A stretch of 64,000 bases of DNA from Tamarix chinensis (taxonomy: Eukaryota > Streptophyta > Magnoliopsida > Caryophyllales > Tamaricaceae), in assembly GCA_030549775.1 (NCBI GenBank), contig CM060181.1:60881701-60945700 (forward strand), in the 5' to 3' direction. A program made the position numbers and the translations under genes. Below, one piece after another: positions 48,600-60,143 of this stretch (positions are counted from its first letter, which is position 1; each line of letters starts with the position of its first letter). The notes under the pieces are model-generated. The model had not been told where the DNA came from. It saw only the letters and a list, made by a program, of their open reading frames with translations, and searched no databases.

Positions 48600-49620
48600 G
48601 ATATTTTGGTTTCCTTGGAGTTTCCTAACATATTGTTCAGAGCAGGTCCTAGGCATTTCACTGGATTTTGAGATAGACATCACTATCTACTTAGTAGTGG
48701 GGGCTGAGCTTGTCCCAAAGGTATCTTACCGGATTACACCCATAGAGTTGAAGGAGTTGAAGAATCACTTGGAGGATTCATTAGCTCATGGACACATTTG
48801 TCCTAGTGTGTCACTATAGGGAGCACCAGTTTTGTTCGAAATGATGAAGGATGGGAGCCTTCGTCTATGCATAGATTATCGAGGGCTAAACTTGTTGATG
48901 TGAAGAACCACTATCCGCTTGTGAGAATTGATGACTTATTTGGTCAGCTTTGTTGTACTTTGATATTCTCAAAAATCTACATGTTTTTAGGATATAATTA
49001 GCTATACATTATTGAGGTAGACATCATGACGATGACATTCATGACATGGTATAGGTAATATAAGTTAATGGTGATGCCTTTTTGGCTCACCAATGCACTT
49101 ACCATCTTTATAAATTTGATGATGAGGATTTTCTAGCCATCCCTCAATTACTTTGTGGTTGGTTTCATAGATGAACTTTTGGTATACTCTCGGAGAAGAG
49201 AGGATCATGAGTGTCACCTACGTAGGATATTATCCCTTCTTAGAGAGCATATGTTCTATGTCAAACTCACTATATGTGAGTTTGACATAGAACGGTTGCA
49301 TTTTTAGGTCACGTGGTGTCAATAGGAAGAGTCACCATGAATCCGACATAGATTTTAGCAATGACTGAGTGGAAGGAGCCAACAAGTGCTTCTAAGGTTC
49401 ATAGTTCCCTAGGTTTTGTCGGGGACTATAGATGCTTTCTTAAGGTCTTCTCAATTATAGCTTATAATTTTGATAACTTTCTAAAGAAGAGAACTAGATT
49501 TCAGTGGGATGACATAGGTGAGGGGGCATTTAAGGAGTTGAAGCAGCAATTAACTATATAATCAGTTTTGACTCTACTTCAGGATTATGCGATAAAGATC
49601 ATGACGAAGGGTTTGGATTT
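48600..49620 (+). pseudogene. Degenerate reverse transcriptase and start of RNase H (element 3), truncated
   Basis: RT segments in order: EFEIDITIYLVVGAELV (about 48668-48715), SYRITPIELKELKNHLED (about 48727-48777), MMKDGSLRLCIDYRGLN (about 48841-48890), VKNHYPLVRIDDLFGQL (about 48898-48950), catalytic region FIDELLVYS (49164-49190) with the second Asp replaced by Glu, then YVKLTICEFDIE (about 49258-49292). The open frame 49361-49561 covers SLGFVGDYRCFLKVFS and TRFQWDD.GEGAFKELKQQL, the connection to RNase H. It ends by about 49620, and RNase H and integrase are absent, so the element is truncated. An 18-bp perfect inverted repeat lies at 49253-49293. Confidence 0.88.
49253..49293. repeat. 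Perfect 18-bp inverted repeat with 5-nt loop
   Basis: The left arm GTTCTATGTCAAACTCAC (49253-49270), loop TATAT and right arm 49276-49293 are fully complementary. It overlaps the decayed RT codons for VKLTICEFDIE, so part of the symmetry arises within coding sequence. Confidence 0.9.
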
Positions 49621-51009
49621 TTGGAGACTATTTCTCTTTTCGGTGTGTTGCTCAGCTATTTTTAGGTAAACTATTTTCTTCCTTATCTTTTTTGTAGAAA
49701 ATGGTATGCATAAGTATAGTGCATGATCTTCAAGTATATGATAAAATTAATATTGAAAATGAGAATGTGCCTACACTAGTTATTAGAGAAAGAATGAAAG
49801 AATTCATAGGAAGCTTAACTTAAAGGCTTATATACTTAAACCTCATAAATATGATTTTAGATTGGTAATTCCTTTTGATATTATAGGTGTATTAAGTGTC
49901 AATGGTATGTATGATATAGTTGATAGATTGATGCAACAAGACTTAGCAAGAAGACATTGTGACTCATGTTTTCCTATTAAGTTCAGAAAGTTCTGGCATG
50001 ACTTAATTGAGATCAATAGCATACTTTTGGTTTTCACATGTCAGTTAATGACTATTCATTATTAAGAACATTGATTAACCTAAGAGTTATGTTTGGATTG
50101 ATTGGACAAAGGTTATGGAATTTAGTTTTGTAAATATGTTTTGATGGGGCTGTTTTCACACCAAATCAATCGACTTGTCCTCAAGACTAATCTATCAGTC
50201 TAGTAAAGCCTTCGATCAACTGTGGCTTTAGTGGTGTTTGTCTTGGGTTAAACACATCAACTTCTTTTACCAAACCCATCGATATGTTCCCAAAACAGTC
50301 GACTTGTTGGCAAACCAATCGACTATCTGACCTATGACTTTCATAGTTTTGGTCTTACATTAAACCCATCGATTAGTTTATAAAACCTATAAACTGGTTC
50401 ATAGAATAGTCGACTAGTTGGGTCATCCAATGGACTAGTTGATCTGTGACCCCAATAGTCTTCACCTTGGGTTAGATGCATCAACTGATTTAATAAGACT
50501 AACTGACTGGTTCTAAGAATAGTCGACCGATGAGGTTGATAGAGTAACTAGTTTACCACTGCTGGAAAGGTTGGGGGTCCCCTAACTGATTGACCGATTT
50601 ACTAAACTGATCGACAGGTCAATAAGACCCATCGATTGGTTTTAGAAACTCATCAACTATGCTCAGTCATTTTTTGATTTCTTGCCCATTTCTTTTCGAA
50701 TGTGGTGTTTTGAGTTTTCTCATGCTTGGATAATTACCGAATATGCTAGTAGCCATAAATTTACATAAAGAATTGAAGTTTAAATAATGGATTAAAGTCA
50801 GAAAAAAATTATCCTAGTTGACAAAGGTTGAGCTTAATTTAACATTTAGGCCTTTCTCTTGACATTAACATAAGTAGATAATTAAATGGCAAAAAATTAA
50901 TTCTTCCTATATTTAATATTTATGTAATGAAATAAAATGATGGAGAATAAACCTCTAATAACTTATATCATGTCCTTAAAATGTGAAACCTTGTAAGATA
51001 AATGACTTA
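49620..51009. other. Unassigned sequence between gypsy element 3 and the CACTA nest
   Basis: Two overlapping small frames (49862-50065 on plus, 49843-50037 on minus) have no motif. From 50160 to 50660 it holds GACTAGT-type repeats (separate entry). The rest is AT-rich and shows no LTR end or gene. It may be an LTR of the 8597/27178 type that lost its ends. Confidence 0.4.
50160..50660. repeat. Degenerate GACTAGTT / CGATTGGTT repeat cluster
   Basis: Words such as CCAATCGACTATCTGACC, CCATCGATTAGTTTATAAAA, AATAGTCGACTAGTTGGGTC and GACCGATTTACTAAACTG recur every 30-45 bp in both orientations. Similar clusters are at 8715-8805, 10015-10345, 27235-27370 and 28455-28745. Confidence 0.7.
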
Positions 51010-51075
51010 CACTACTCCAGAAAGGGGTTTTAATAATAGTTATTTTATGATTTTAATAACAGTTTTAAACTGCTA
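51010..51075 (+). mobile_element. Terminus of an older CACTA element
   Basis: CACTACTCCAGAAAGGGGTT followed by TAATAATAGTTATTTTATGA and TTTTAATAACAGTTTTAAAC is homologous to the terminus at 51454 (there GTTATTTTATGGTTTGAATAAC) and to the right end of the small CACTA. It breaks at 51075, where an LTR-like sequence begins. The rest of this element is not seen, or lies beyond 64000. Confidence 0.75.
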
Positions 51076-51453
51076 TATAATACCCCACTTTTAGAAACCC
51101 TAATTATAACCGGTAATTATGTGTATTAGTTGTAATAATTATTTAAGGATATTTCATATTAAATATATTGTTAATATGTGTAATATTATGGGTCTAAGAG
51201 TTAGGGTAAACCCATTATTGTACCTACGGGTACTAGTTTTTGTTGTATCAATTTTCCTTTGAGCTCTTATATCCCTAAGTGCATTTTGATTATTATTATT
51301 ATAGTAAGGAAAATATTTATCCAAAACCTTTATTTTTGTAATCTCTCTTATTTTCGCTGCCTTGGTTTTTGTTTTGTTGGTTTTAGCCTTAGCACTTGGC
51401 ATAAGAATGGTGAGCGAACCAGACATATGCTAAGTGTGGTGCTAACACCCATT
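51076..51453 (+). repeat. Shortened LTR fragment between two CACTA termini
   Basis: It starts TATAATACCCCACTTTTAG (TGTAATACCCC-type start with G to A) and reaches the LTR tail module: GTTTTAGCCTTAGCACTTGG, GCTAAGTGTGGTGCTAACACC at 51429-51449. That module lies about 95 bp before the end in other copies, so the last bases and most of the middle are missing. TGCTA occurs just before it (51071-51075) and again at 51440-51444, but the latter is inside the module, so this is not convincing as a target duplication. The ORFs 51154-51426 and 51259-51477 have no motifs. Confidence 0.6.
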
Positions 51454-52196
51454 CACTACCCTGGGAAGAAGTTTTAATAACGGTTATTTTATGGTTTGAA
51501 TAACTATAACACCCCCAAAATTCACTACTGAAAAATTTCGTTAATTAAAAGAAAACTAGCGGAAGCAATTTAATAAACCGTGAATTTTGGGAGTATTACC
51601 GCCACACTTAGTACCAGACCGGTTCACTCATACCGTTCTCGTACTAAGTGCTAAGGCTAAAGGAAAATGAAATACAGTTCGCAAGAATTTCAACATACTT
51701 AAATCAGAGTAGCGTATCAAACGTTTACATGGTTACAGTATCAACATATACATTTAAAACCAGAGATTTTAAAGAGAGAGAGAAAAACCCTAGTAGTTCC
51801 GGATGAGACCTTACTCTCTTTCCCGTTGCCCACTTGAGTAGCACCTGAAAAGACCTGCAAGGGACACTGCCCATTGAATAGGCAGGGGCCCCACGAATGG
51901 AACCCTTCAGTACTACGGTACTAAGTAACCTTTTAAAGTCCCACTTAAAAGCAGGCCCGCAATGCAACACATGAAACAAGCTACATACATATATAAAATT
52001 CACATAATTAACATCCGCATAGCATCTCAATATATTGTTACGAACATCGGTACTTACGGTCTTAAGCCATGTCATAATGCAAACTCAAACAATCAAGCCT
52101 TAAGCCATTGCTCCACTATAAGTAACTAGTACTTGCCCATAATTTTATTCACATACATAACTAGTTTTATTGAGCTCGGGACCCCCACTATTATTG

Positions 52197-52470
52197 CCGG
52201 TGAACCGGAATATATATAAAATCATCATCCAGGGCACAACACTCCTGGCCACTATTATAACCGGTGGACCGGGATTTATAAAGAATCATCACCCAGGGCA
52301 CAACGCTCCTGGCCACTATTATAACCGGTGGACTGGGATATATAAAGAATTATCATCCAGGGTACAACGCTCCTGGCCACTATTATAACCGGTGGACCGG
52401 GATATATAAAGAATCATCATCCAAAGCACAACGCTCCTGGCCACTATTATAACCGGTGGACCGGTACTCA
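52197..52470. repeat. 64-bp tandem array inside solo LTR
   Basis: Units start with CCGGTG at 52197, 52261, 52325, 52389 and 52453, exactly 64 bp apart, each with 'ATATATAAA(g)AATCATCA(t)CCAGGGCACAAC' and 'GCTCCTGGCCACTATTATAA'. High identity between units suggests recent expansion. The open frame 52170-52388 simply reads through the array. Confidence 0.92.
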
Positions 52471-53329
52471 ATATCATAAATCACTGGGCCCGGCTCATTA
52501 ATATTCCACTTTCAATTATAGTATCTTTCCTTTCTTTAATCATCACATCAATCATATTTATTTGCCTCGAACGGGAGATCAATAACCCGGGACACAAAGG
52601 TACACCGGTCGTACCGGTGCATATCAGCTACACAGCACCCTTCAACCACGAACCCAAGGACGCAAAGGTACCCTGGTCGTACTGGTGCATAAAGCTAACT
52701 CATTACCCTACCGACAAGGACACCTAATCCATAAGTATGCATACCCCCTAACTAGGTCCGTAGAGCTAGAAAGAGTAAGATATAGGGCCTGGCTGGGGCA
52801 CAAAGGCACACCAGCAAATACCAGAATAATCGTGGACTAAACCACGTCCTTAGGGTAGCGACCCCTAAGGAGTCACCATTCCCGATCTCGAGGTCTTTCA
52901 CTTTAAGTAATAGTGTCTTAATTAAAGGTGATCACAAAGGCACGACAATCAGATATTTATTTACTCTCAACCGTTCTGATATAATTAGTCGTTTCTTATT
53001 CAGATGGTTATCTAAGCTATCACAGAGAAACCATCAAGGCCATACTAATCATCAGGTGCTCTTACTCGGCTAATCAGCCTTATTTAAATCACATTATCAG
53101 GTTCCACAATCACAACAACAAGTTAGGTACAAATCACTTATTTACCCCCTTGCTTATGTCATCGCCAAGTCATCCATTCCTCATTAACAAATTACCCTGT
53201 TACCCTTTAGGTGACATAATTCCCGAATTACCCCTTATCCGTTTTAGGTTATCAAATTACGTCCTACGCTTTTTAGATCACCATTCATTCCTCATAATTG
53301 CTACACTTATCATATTTCTCATTTGGTTG

Positions 53330-54300
53330 GTTAAATTACCAAATCGCCCTTCTCCTTTGTTATAATTACTAAATTGCCCTTGAGTTGGAAATTTACCGAA
53401 TTGCCCTTCTCCTTTATCATAATTACCATCCTACCCTTCTCAATTATTTTTAATTGCCATTTACCCCTTTTAATTATTATAACTCACAAATTACCCTTCT
53501 TCATAATTACCAATATTAAGTTATCCTTCTTCATATTCATATTTATTAATTTACCCTTCTCCATATCCATAATTACTATGTTACCCTTCTCCATTATTAA
53601 AATTACCATAATACCCTTTAATTGATTAATTTACCAAATTACCCTTCGGTAGCATCATACTTATCCAATTACCCTTCTACAATCATAATTTAATTACTAA
53701 ATTATCTTTTGTCGTTATCATAATTACCAAGTTACCCCCTGACTCCCAAGTTTACCATAATATCCTTTTATTTACAAAATTACCCTTCTACCCCTTACTT
53801 TCAAATTACCATAATATCCTTTTATTTATGAAAATTACCACCATACCCCTTTTACTTGTGAAATTACCATAACACCCCTTTTTCTTTTCAAATTACTATC
53901 TTACCCTTTTACATCCAAAATTATCATTTCTATCTTTCCTTACCAAATTACCATTTTGCCCTTCTTTTCCAAAAATGACCATATTAACCCCTTTTACTCA
54001 CAAAATTACCATAATACCCCTCACTTACAAAATTACCGTGTCGCCATTCACTTATAAAATTTACCATATTACCACTTACTTATGAAATTACTATTTTGCC
54101 CCCTTTACTTTCAAAACTACCATATTAACCCCTTTTACTTACAAAATTACCATAATGCCCTCCTTCATCCAAAATTACTATTTTACCCCTACTTCCACAA
54201 TTACTAATTTCACCACTTACTTATAAAATTACTATTTCTCCCTTCTACCTCCAAATATTACCATATTGCCCTTTTCCTTCGAAATTACCACTTTACCCCC
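53330..54300. repeat. TTACC-type minisatellite inside solo LTR
   Basis: About 30 degenerate units such as 'AAATTACCATAATACCCCTT' and 'ATAATTACCATCCTACCCTT' are spaced near 28-36 bp. It is the counterpart of the array at 32040-32970. Frames at 53374-53625 are artefacts of this repeat. Confidence 0.85.
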
Positions 54301-54907
54301 ATTATTATACCACTTCTATTAATTTAACATTTTCACATGGAATAACAATATTAGTGCTCCCTTAACAATGTTCAACTCCACCAACCATTACATTTGACAT
54401 GATACATATTAGCACCTACACATATTAGGTCGTAATCTAACCTAAGGAAAATTACAAAAATGCCCCTCGGGTTCACAACAATATTATTCATGCATAAAGG
54501 GGTCACAATCACATAAAATGACATGGATAATTGATTAACACTCTCATTAATAGTCAAATTCTTCCCTTAGGAAATATCTCCACACATATTACATAAAAGA
54601 GCATACTTTCCTTTTTATTAAAGAATACAAGCAACTATATAATTTATATTAACAACCATGTATCGACCATAATAACATATTAAAATTCCTAATGTGTAAA
54701 CATACGTTTATCATGCATTTAAGGGGGGTTTAAAGATTACCTTAATCCCGTAAAATATCAAACCTTACCAAGCATAATTAGCAATTCAACACCTAAAATA
54801 ACATCCATCACTATTGTGTTAGAAATAAGAAATAAAAAGGATAAGACTTTATAAAAGAAATTTATTTATTTAAATAATTATCATTATACCTCAAAAATTT
54901 TCTAAAC

Positions 54908-55870
54908 AATTTCCATCACAAGGGGAAAAGCTCACGCTGCATGAGCAGCGTGAGTGTCATGCATAAATAGGAGGGGAAAAAGGCTCGAAGAGGGTGAAGG
55001 AAGAAAATCAGCCATGTTCGGGTTGAGGTCTTTGGGCTAGAAAAGAGGGTGGTTGGGGGAGGTTTAGAGGCAAGGTAAGGATGCAGGAGTGAAGAGGGGG
55101 TGTTGGTGGTGGCCAAGGATGGTTTCGCGGCGGCGGCAAGGCGGCGAAGATGGCTGGTGATAAGGGGAAAAATGGGGAGAAAAGAAAGAAGGGGTGGAGA
55201 AGGGAGGAAGTGCAGGGCTCAAGGGGGCGGCGTGGGGGTGCAGGGCAGTAGGGGGTGGTGGCAGGAGTCGGCGCAGAGAGAAAACAGGAAAAAAAATGGA
55301 AAGAAGGAAGGAGAGAGGAGGGAGCTCGGGGGAGGGAGATAAGGCTCGAAATGGATGAAGGGAAGAAGAAAAAGAAGAGGGAGGGTAAGGGGGTAGGTGG
55401 CAGGGCATAGGGCTGCAGGGAGGCGGTAGGGTGGCAGGGAGAGGGTGGTGACGGGGAGGAGAGGTTGCAGACATGGATAGGGGTGCAGGGGTAGCTCGGC
55501 TCGAAGGAGGGGAGAAGAGGACAGGGTAGAGGGAGGGAGTAGCAGGGGCAGGTACGGCGGCAGGCGGCGGCAGTCGCAGGTGGTCGGGCGGCAGCTGCAG
55601 AGGGTCGGGCTGTTGTTGCCTGAGAAGAAGAAGAAAGAAGGAAAGGGCTGTGGCGGCCGGTCGGGGGAAAGGAAAGCAGGCGGCCGACCAGTCTAGGAGG
55701 AAAAAGAAAGGGAGCTGGCTGGGCTGGCGTGCTGGGCGGCACGCGAGGGAGAGAAGGGTGAGGCGGGCCGAAGGCCCAATGCGCGGGGGAAGGCTGGCCT
55801 GGCGAGGTAGCCCGAGGGAAAAGGAATAAGAAAAAAGAAAAAGGAAAGGAAGAAAGGGGGAAAAAGGAAA
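54908..55870 (-). other. Purine-rich GC island of the solo LTR with Pro/Ser-rich open frames
   Basis: The G/A-rich plus strand gives overlapping minus frames (55008-55742 of 244 codons, 55064-55474 of 136 codons) and plus frames (55100-55342). They are rich in Pro, Ser, Ala and Leu with no recognisable domain, and several phases are open together. It is GC-rich in an otherwise AT-rich window and includes CGG/GCGG runs at 55130-55145 and 55550-55600. Confidence 0.7.
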
Positions 55871-56214
55871 AGGGGAATTGAAAAAAAATAGGAAAAGTAG
55901 TTTAATTAAATTTATAAAATCATAAAATATAATATTCCTTGTAAATTATTTAATTTAACAATTTAATTTATTATAACCTAATATTTTAGTTTAAAAAGGG
56001 TAAAGTTGGTAAAACATTAGTTTGGGGAAATTATTTAAATAGAACAATATGATAATTAGCAAAATATTTATTTTTAATTTATTAAATACTCTTATCCAAA
56101 TTTACATACTCTAAAACCCATAAAATAATTAAAATAATAATTTTACAAGCAAATTTTATTTCAAATAAAGTCATTTATTAAAATATAGGTTTTCGAAATT
56201 TTTGGGGTATTACA

Positions 56215-56640
56215 ATAACGGTTTTGAACCGTTATTGAACTGCCCATTATTAAATCTTTAATACCGATTCATAACCATCAAAAAAATATACAAAAACCTA
56301 CGAATATGCGCGTAAAATTTATATTTAATAACGGTTTTGAAGTAAAACCGTTGTTAAAAATAAGCTTTCAATAACGATTATAAAGTCAAAACCCTTGTGA
56401 AAAAGGATGTTTTAATAATGGTTATTATAAAAACCGTTGTTAAAATATGATCAAATTAGGGTTTTAGTCATTGATTATGCATTTATTAAACCATAATACG
56501 TATTAAATGAGCATAAATTTGAGATTAAATACATAGTTTTCATAATAGTTCTTAATAAAAACCGTTATTAAAACATAAGTTTTAATAACGGTTCTTATAC
56601 AAAACCTTTATGTTTTTGCTGTTTTGTTCCAACCCACATA
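56215..56640. promoter_or_regulatory. Subterminal AACGGTT repeat array of the large CACTA
   Basis: Continues the array broken by the solo LTR. Copies include AATAACGGTTTTGAACCG, TTTAATAACGGTTTTGAAGT, AAAACCGTTGTTAAAA, TTTTAATAATGGTTATTATA and TTTTAATAACGGTTCTTATA, in both orientations and about 30-70 bp apart. They are likely binding sites for the accessory transposase protein, by analogy with En/Spm. Bases 56640-57030 after it are the presumed 3' flank of the accessory gene. Confidence 0.75.
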
Positions 56641-57029
56641 CATAGTTGTATGTTCAAATATTTACTAAATCTGCAATGTAAAACAACATCAATTCATATA
56701 TACATGCATATCTTCCTCCCAAATGATACTCCATATTTTCAATCAAGCTCTAATTTATATGTCTGAATACACTGTGTATACCGAGGAGTGAAAATTAGTA
56801 GGTGTATAACAATTAGGTAGCTCTCACTCCAAAGTCAAAAGTTCATACATCATAGCCTAGAAGACCAAAAGATATAGATGAAATATAAACCTGAACATGC
56901 ATGTAGAATATAGATCCCTAGCTAATACCAAATTTATGAGTGTACGTGCTTGGCCCATTGGTCTCTAACTTATCAATTTCATCAACACTATATTTCTGGC
57001 CTCGTGCATAGTCATCGGTGAAAAACTAC

Positions 57030-58250
57030 AACACCCAAGTTTTGACTAATATACAGTTAGCACTTAGGCTAAGTACCAGATATATATGTCATGATTCATT
57101 AATAGAAAAATATGGAAAATCAAACATATATGGCTTGGATCTATGTTGACCAATATGTTCTGCACTATTAGATCCACTGCTTTACATACATAGTATCCAC
57201 AATCATCGCCGTTTTTATATTGTGGACACTGTCAAATGAATTCAGTTAGCTCTCTAACTATTTGATATTAATTTGAATAAAAAACAAAATACAAAATAGT
57301 TTTCTTCCTACTTACCATGATAGGCTTATATTAAAGATTCTTTGGGTCTGGGATACCATTCCCACCACTCCTTTGATACACCTTTCGTAGGGCCCTAATA
57401 AATAGATATGGATACACAATATTGTAAATATATATACCTCAAATAATGAAAGTCGAATATATGCATAAATAAGCTAATAAAGTAAGAAGTGAAAAGTATA
57501 CTAACATGTTGATAAATTCCTTCCCACCATGACGAGCGACTTCAAAAGGCACGTCATAGGTTCAAAGGGAATCAAACACATAGCCTTTATTAAGATCAGG
57601 TTGGATGGCGTACAAAACCCAATGTTCAGTTGCGAGGTGAGGAATGAGATAAAGCTTGTTGTGTCCCTCAATTAAAATTCCATCTGCTAAATAGTTTATG
57701 TGCCTACCCTCTCTTATTGTAGTACCAACTATGTAGTATGGGCATACAAACCCAATAGAGGATAACATTCGCTCCATCGCAGCATGACTAGATACCAACC
57801 TATGGATGATAATAACAATGCATATTCGTTAATAACTAATAACTCATACAAGAGGTCATAAAAATTCCAATAGTACAAGAAGTACTAAAATCTAAAATAT
57901 GAAATAATACTTGCGTGACATAGATGGCGACACTCATGGTTGACATCCATTCCTGATTATAAATTTCACTTATGTCAACCGTCGATACCATGTAAGTAGC
58001 ATCGTCCCTCCCAACTAACTCTGGACGACAATTAATGGACATATAATTGTCCCTGAGGTAGTTTTGGGCAAAGAACTACAATAAAGCAAGTGCTGGTGGA
58101 TGTTGGCTCTTCTCCGAAGAAGGAATATTTTGTGGGGTAACTGATTTATCAGATTTAGCTCTCTTTCCTTTAGCAGCGCCCTCTTTTGTGTTGCTTGTTC
58201 TACTAGTACCTCTCTTGGTTTTACTAGTAGGTGCAGTCTTCTTTTTTTAT
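57030..58250 (-). pseudogene. C48/Ulp1-like cysteine protease end of the CACTA accessory gene
   Basis: Several exons can be read on minus. The first ends ...SVAIYVTQ followed by a GT donor (about 57915), then an AG acceptor at about 57800 opens a 78-codon exon with PYYIVGTTIREGRHI, LYLIPHLATEHWVLYAIQPD and YVFDSL. After a further intron-like gap an exon starting behind TTTGACAG at about 57235 reads CPQYKNGDDCGYYVCKAVD. The catalytic triad expected for C48 proteases is present: His (57622-57624), Asp (57571-57573) and Cys (57199-57201). Such domains remove SUMO-like modifiers and are known in several plant transposon groups. A TGA (57562-57564) right after the Asp exon, in frame, suggests this copy is broken unless splicing removes it. 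Confidence 0.78.
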
Positions 58251-58329
58251 TCCTTTATTGATAATAATAAACAAAATATGTATTGAGCATATATATATGA
58301 AAAAATGTATAAATAGTGGAACTAATAAA

Positions 58330-60143
58330 TAAGGTCTAACGAAGATATTGAATGTTATTATCTCTTCAGTAGTAAGACATATCTGATTCATAGGCTAAGG
58401 CACGAAGCTTCCATGAGCTTCTAGCACTGTAGCTGCCTCATCGCCCTCTTTATAATAGCAAGGCAAGGGTGCACTGCGAATGATTGGAGTGTCAATATTC
58501 ACTGGCCTTGTATTTAGAGCTAAGTTATACCCATGGACTGTTTGCATTTTGGTACCATGACTGATGCGTACCCTTCCTTTCGCTAAAAGAGTTGAAAGGT
58601 CATTCGCTAACAAGTCACATTTATGCAAACCCTAAAATAAAATATTATGTAATCTTAATTATTTATTACACCAAATACATTTAGTAATAATTCATAGTTT
58701 ATAATTATTACCTCAAGAAAGAGAATAAAGACATGCATCAGTTTCGCAACTATCTCTAATGCTATTTACATTGGGTATGTGAAGTTGATCATGATCGGCT
58801 GAATCGAATGGCTTATACCCTAGAGATTTAATAAATGACAACTCTTGCTTCATTGTTGCCTTTTGTTCAAATGCCATGTTCAATTTCTGTGTGAGGATGG
58901 CCACTTACTCATTAGTGCTATGAGAACTACGTGATTGACCACATATGCTCGGTCTCATAACACCTAATCCTTCTAGGGTGTTCTACAATTCCTGTAGCCT
59001 AGGACACAATGTTATATTTGTCCACCCCCTCCTCAGCATTTGACGTTTGAAGTTTGTCCTTTAATGTATACATTATATGTAAATTTATCTTATAGGAATA
59101 AGCATAATATAATGGTTTTCTAAAAGAACACTAAGTAGGGTTCTAGATATCTACAAACTTACAAATTTTTTGGCTGCAACATCTACATCTTCGTTAAAAT
59201 ATCTATCTTTTGCTGCTATAGCCTTCTTCCACAATGTACCAATATTGATGGACGAGGTACATGGATCCAAGTCTTGGGCTAGGAGTTATAAATTAAAAAA
59301 TAATCTTAATTAAGAATATTATTATAAAATTTGACTTTTACATGTAAATAGATAAATCAAAAATGCATACCAACTCCTCTTCAAGGCCCGCATAGCCTTT
59401 TGCAGGCCATATTATGCCGGTATATATTCTACTTAACAATCTCTTTATTTTTGGCACTTTTTTCCTATGTTACAAGCCAAAATATATTTAAATGGTTATT
59501 TAAATATTAAGCATAATATTGTTAATCAAAAAGTTTAATTTTTATCCAACAAATACCTTAAAATCCTTCAAAAGACAATATGCAATAAATTGGTTCCAAC
59601 TTTCTTTATCAATGAAACTATATCATTTGGGTGGGTTCTGCCGTAGAGAACCATCCCTCTTTCTGTACATTTTTCTATGAGCTAAGTATGATATAAATGC
59701 TCTTAGACTCTCCCCATAATGTCTAAGAAGCCATTTCTTCCTAGTCTCCAGACATTGAAGACTTTCTACAAAATAAGATATATAGATGTATACCGATATT
59801 AATGTATTAAAATTAATAACATTTGACATACAAAAATGATTACATAAAATAGCATATTTATCATGATTTTCTACAAAATATGCTCCTTATAACCCTTTAG
59901 ACCCTGCTTCCAATTATTATAAGAGATAGGAACACGATTACGGGTGATGAGCAAAATATACATCAAGAACACGTCTGTGTAAGGGTCAATGAGAAGATTG
60001 TAAGTTTTCCATCCCAACTCTATTAGTTCTCCTTTATTCCTCACATCCATAATGATTCTCATAATAGTAGGTCCTCTTTTCCCTTCCTCATCTCTACTAT
60101 CCCTATCAATTATTTTGTTGGCCATATCTCTACAAAAAATCAA
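58330..60143 (-). pseudogene. N-terminal and middle part of the CACTA accessory (plant transposase-like) gene
   Basis: Exon-like segments on minus, upstream of the protease. 59871-60143 has RGPTIMRIIMDVR, a GELIELGW stretch and RNRVPISYNNWKQGLKGYKEHIL, the start seen in plant Transposase_24/Ptta-like proteins of CACTA elements. 59623-59829 carries KKWLLRHYGESLRAFISYL. 58713-58904 has LTQKLNMAFEQKATMKQELSFIKSLG, with coiled-coil character. 58395-58628 carries KCDLLANDLSTLLAKGRVRIS, a HGYNLALNTRPVNIDTPII segment and a final block. Intron-like AT-rich gaps separate them. It probably corresponds to the DNA-binding partner of the transposase. I cannot confirm splice sites for each gap, and stops lie between some pieces. 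Confidence 0.65.

Larger units (their letters stand above)
51505..56214 (-). mobile_element. Solo LTR, 4710 bp, inserted in the CACTA subterminal repeats
   Basis: Plus-strand termini are TATAACACCCCCAAAATTC and TTTTTGGGGTATTACA, flanked by ATAAC at 51500-51504 and 56215-56219. The first base pair TG has become TA, a G-to-A change. Internal order is the same as the copy at 30600-35162: tail module (AAGTGCTAAGGCTAAAGG), conserved block 51830-51960, 64-bp array (52197-52470), TTACC-type minisatellite (53330-54300) and GA-rich island (54920-55870). It is in reverse orientation. The ORF 51725-52075 on minus shares residues with 30930-31112 because the DNA block is conserved; I do not take it as a protein gene. 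Confidence 0.9.

Noticed and set aside
51076..51444. TGCTA at 51071-51075 and 51440-51444 as target duplication of the LTR fragment
   Set aside because: The second TGCTA lies inside the conserved LTR tail module, so it is probably coincidence.
51725..52075. 116-codon minus ORF sharing residues with 30930-31112
   Set aside because: The shared residues follow from a conserved DNA block in two copies of the LTR; lengths and ends differ and no domain is present.
52170..52388. ORF with repeated GGPG/HHPGHNAPG units
   Set aside because: It is a read-through of the 64-bp array in the solo LTR.
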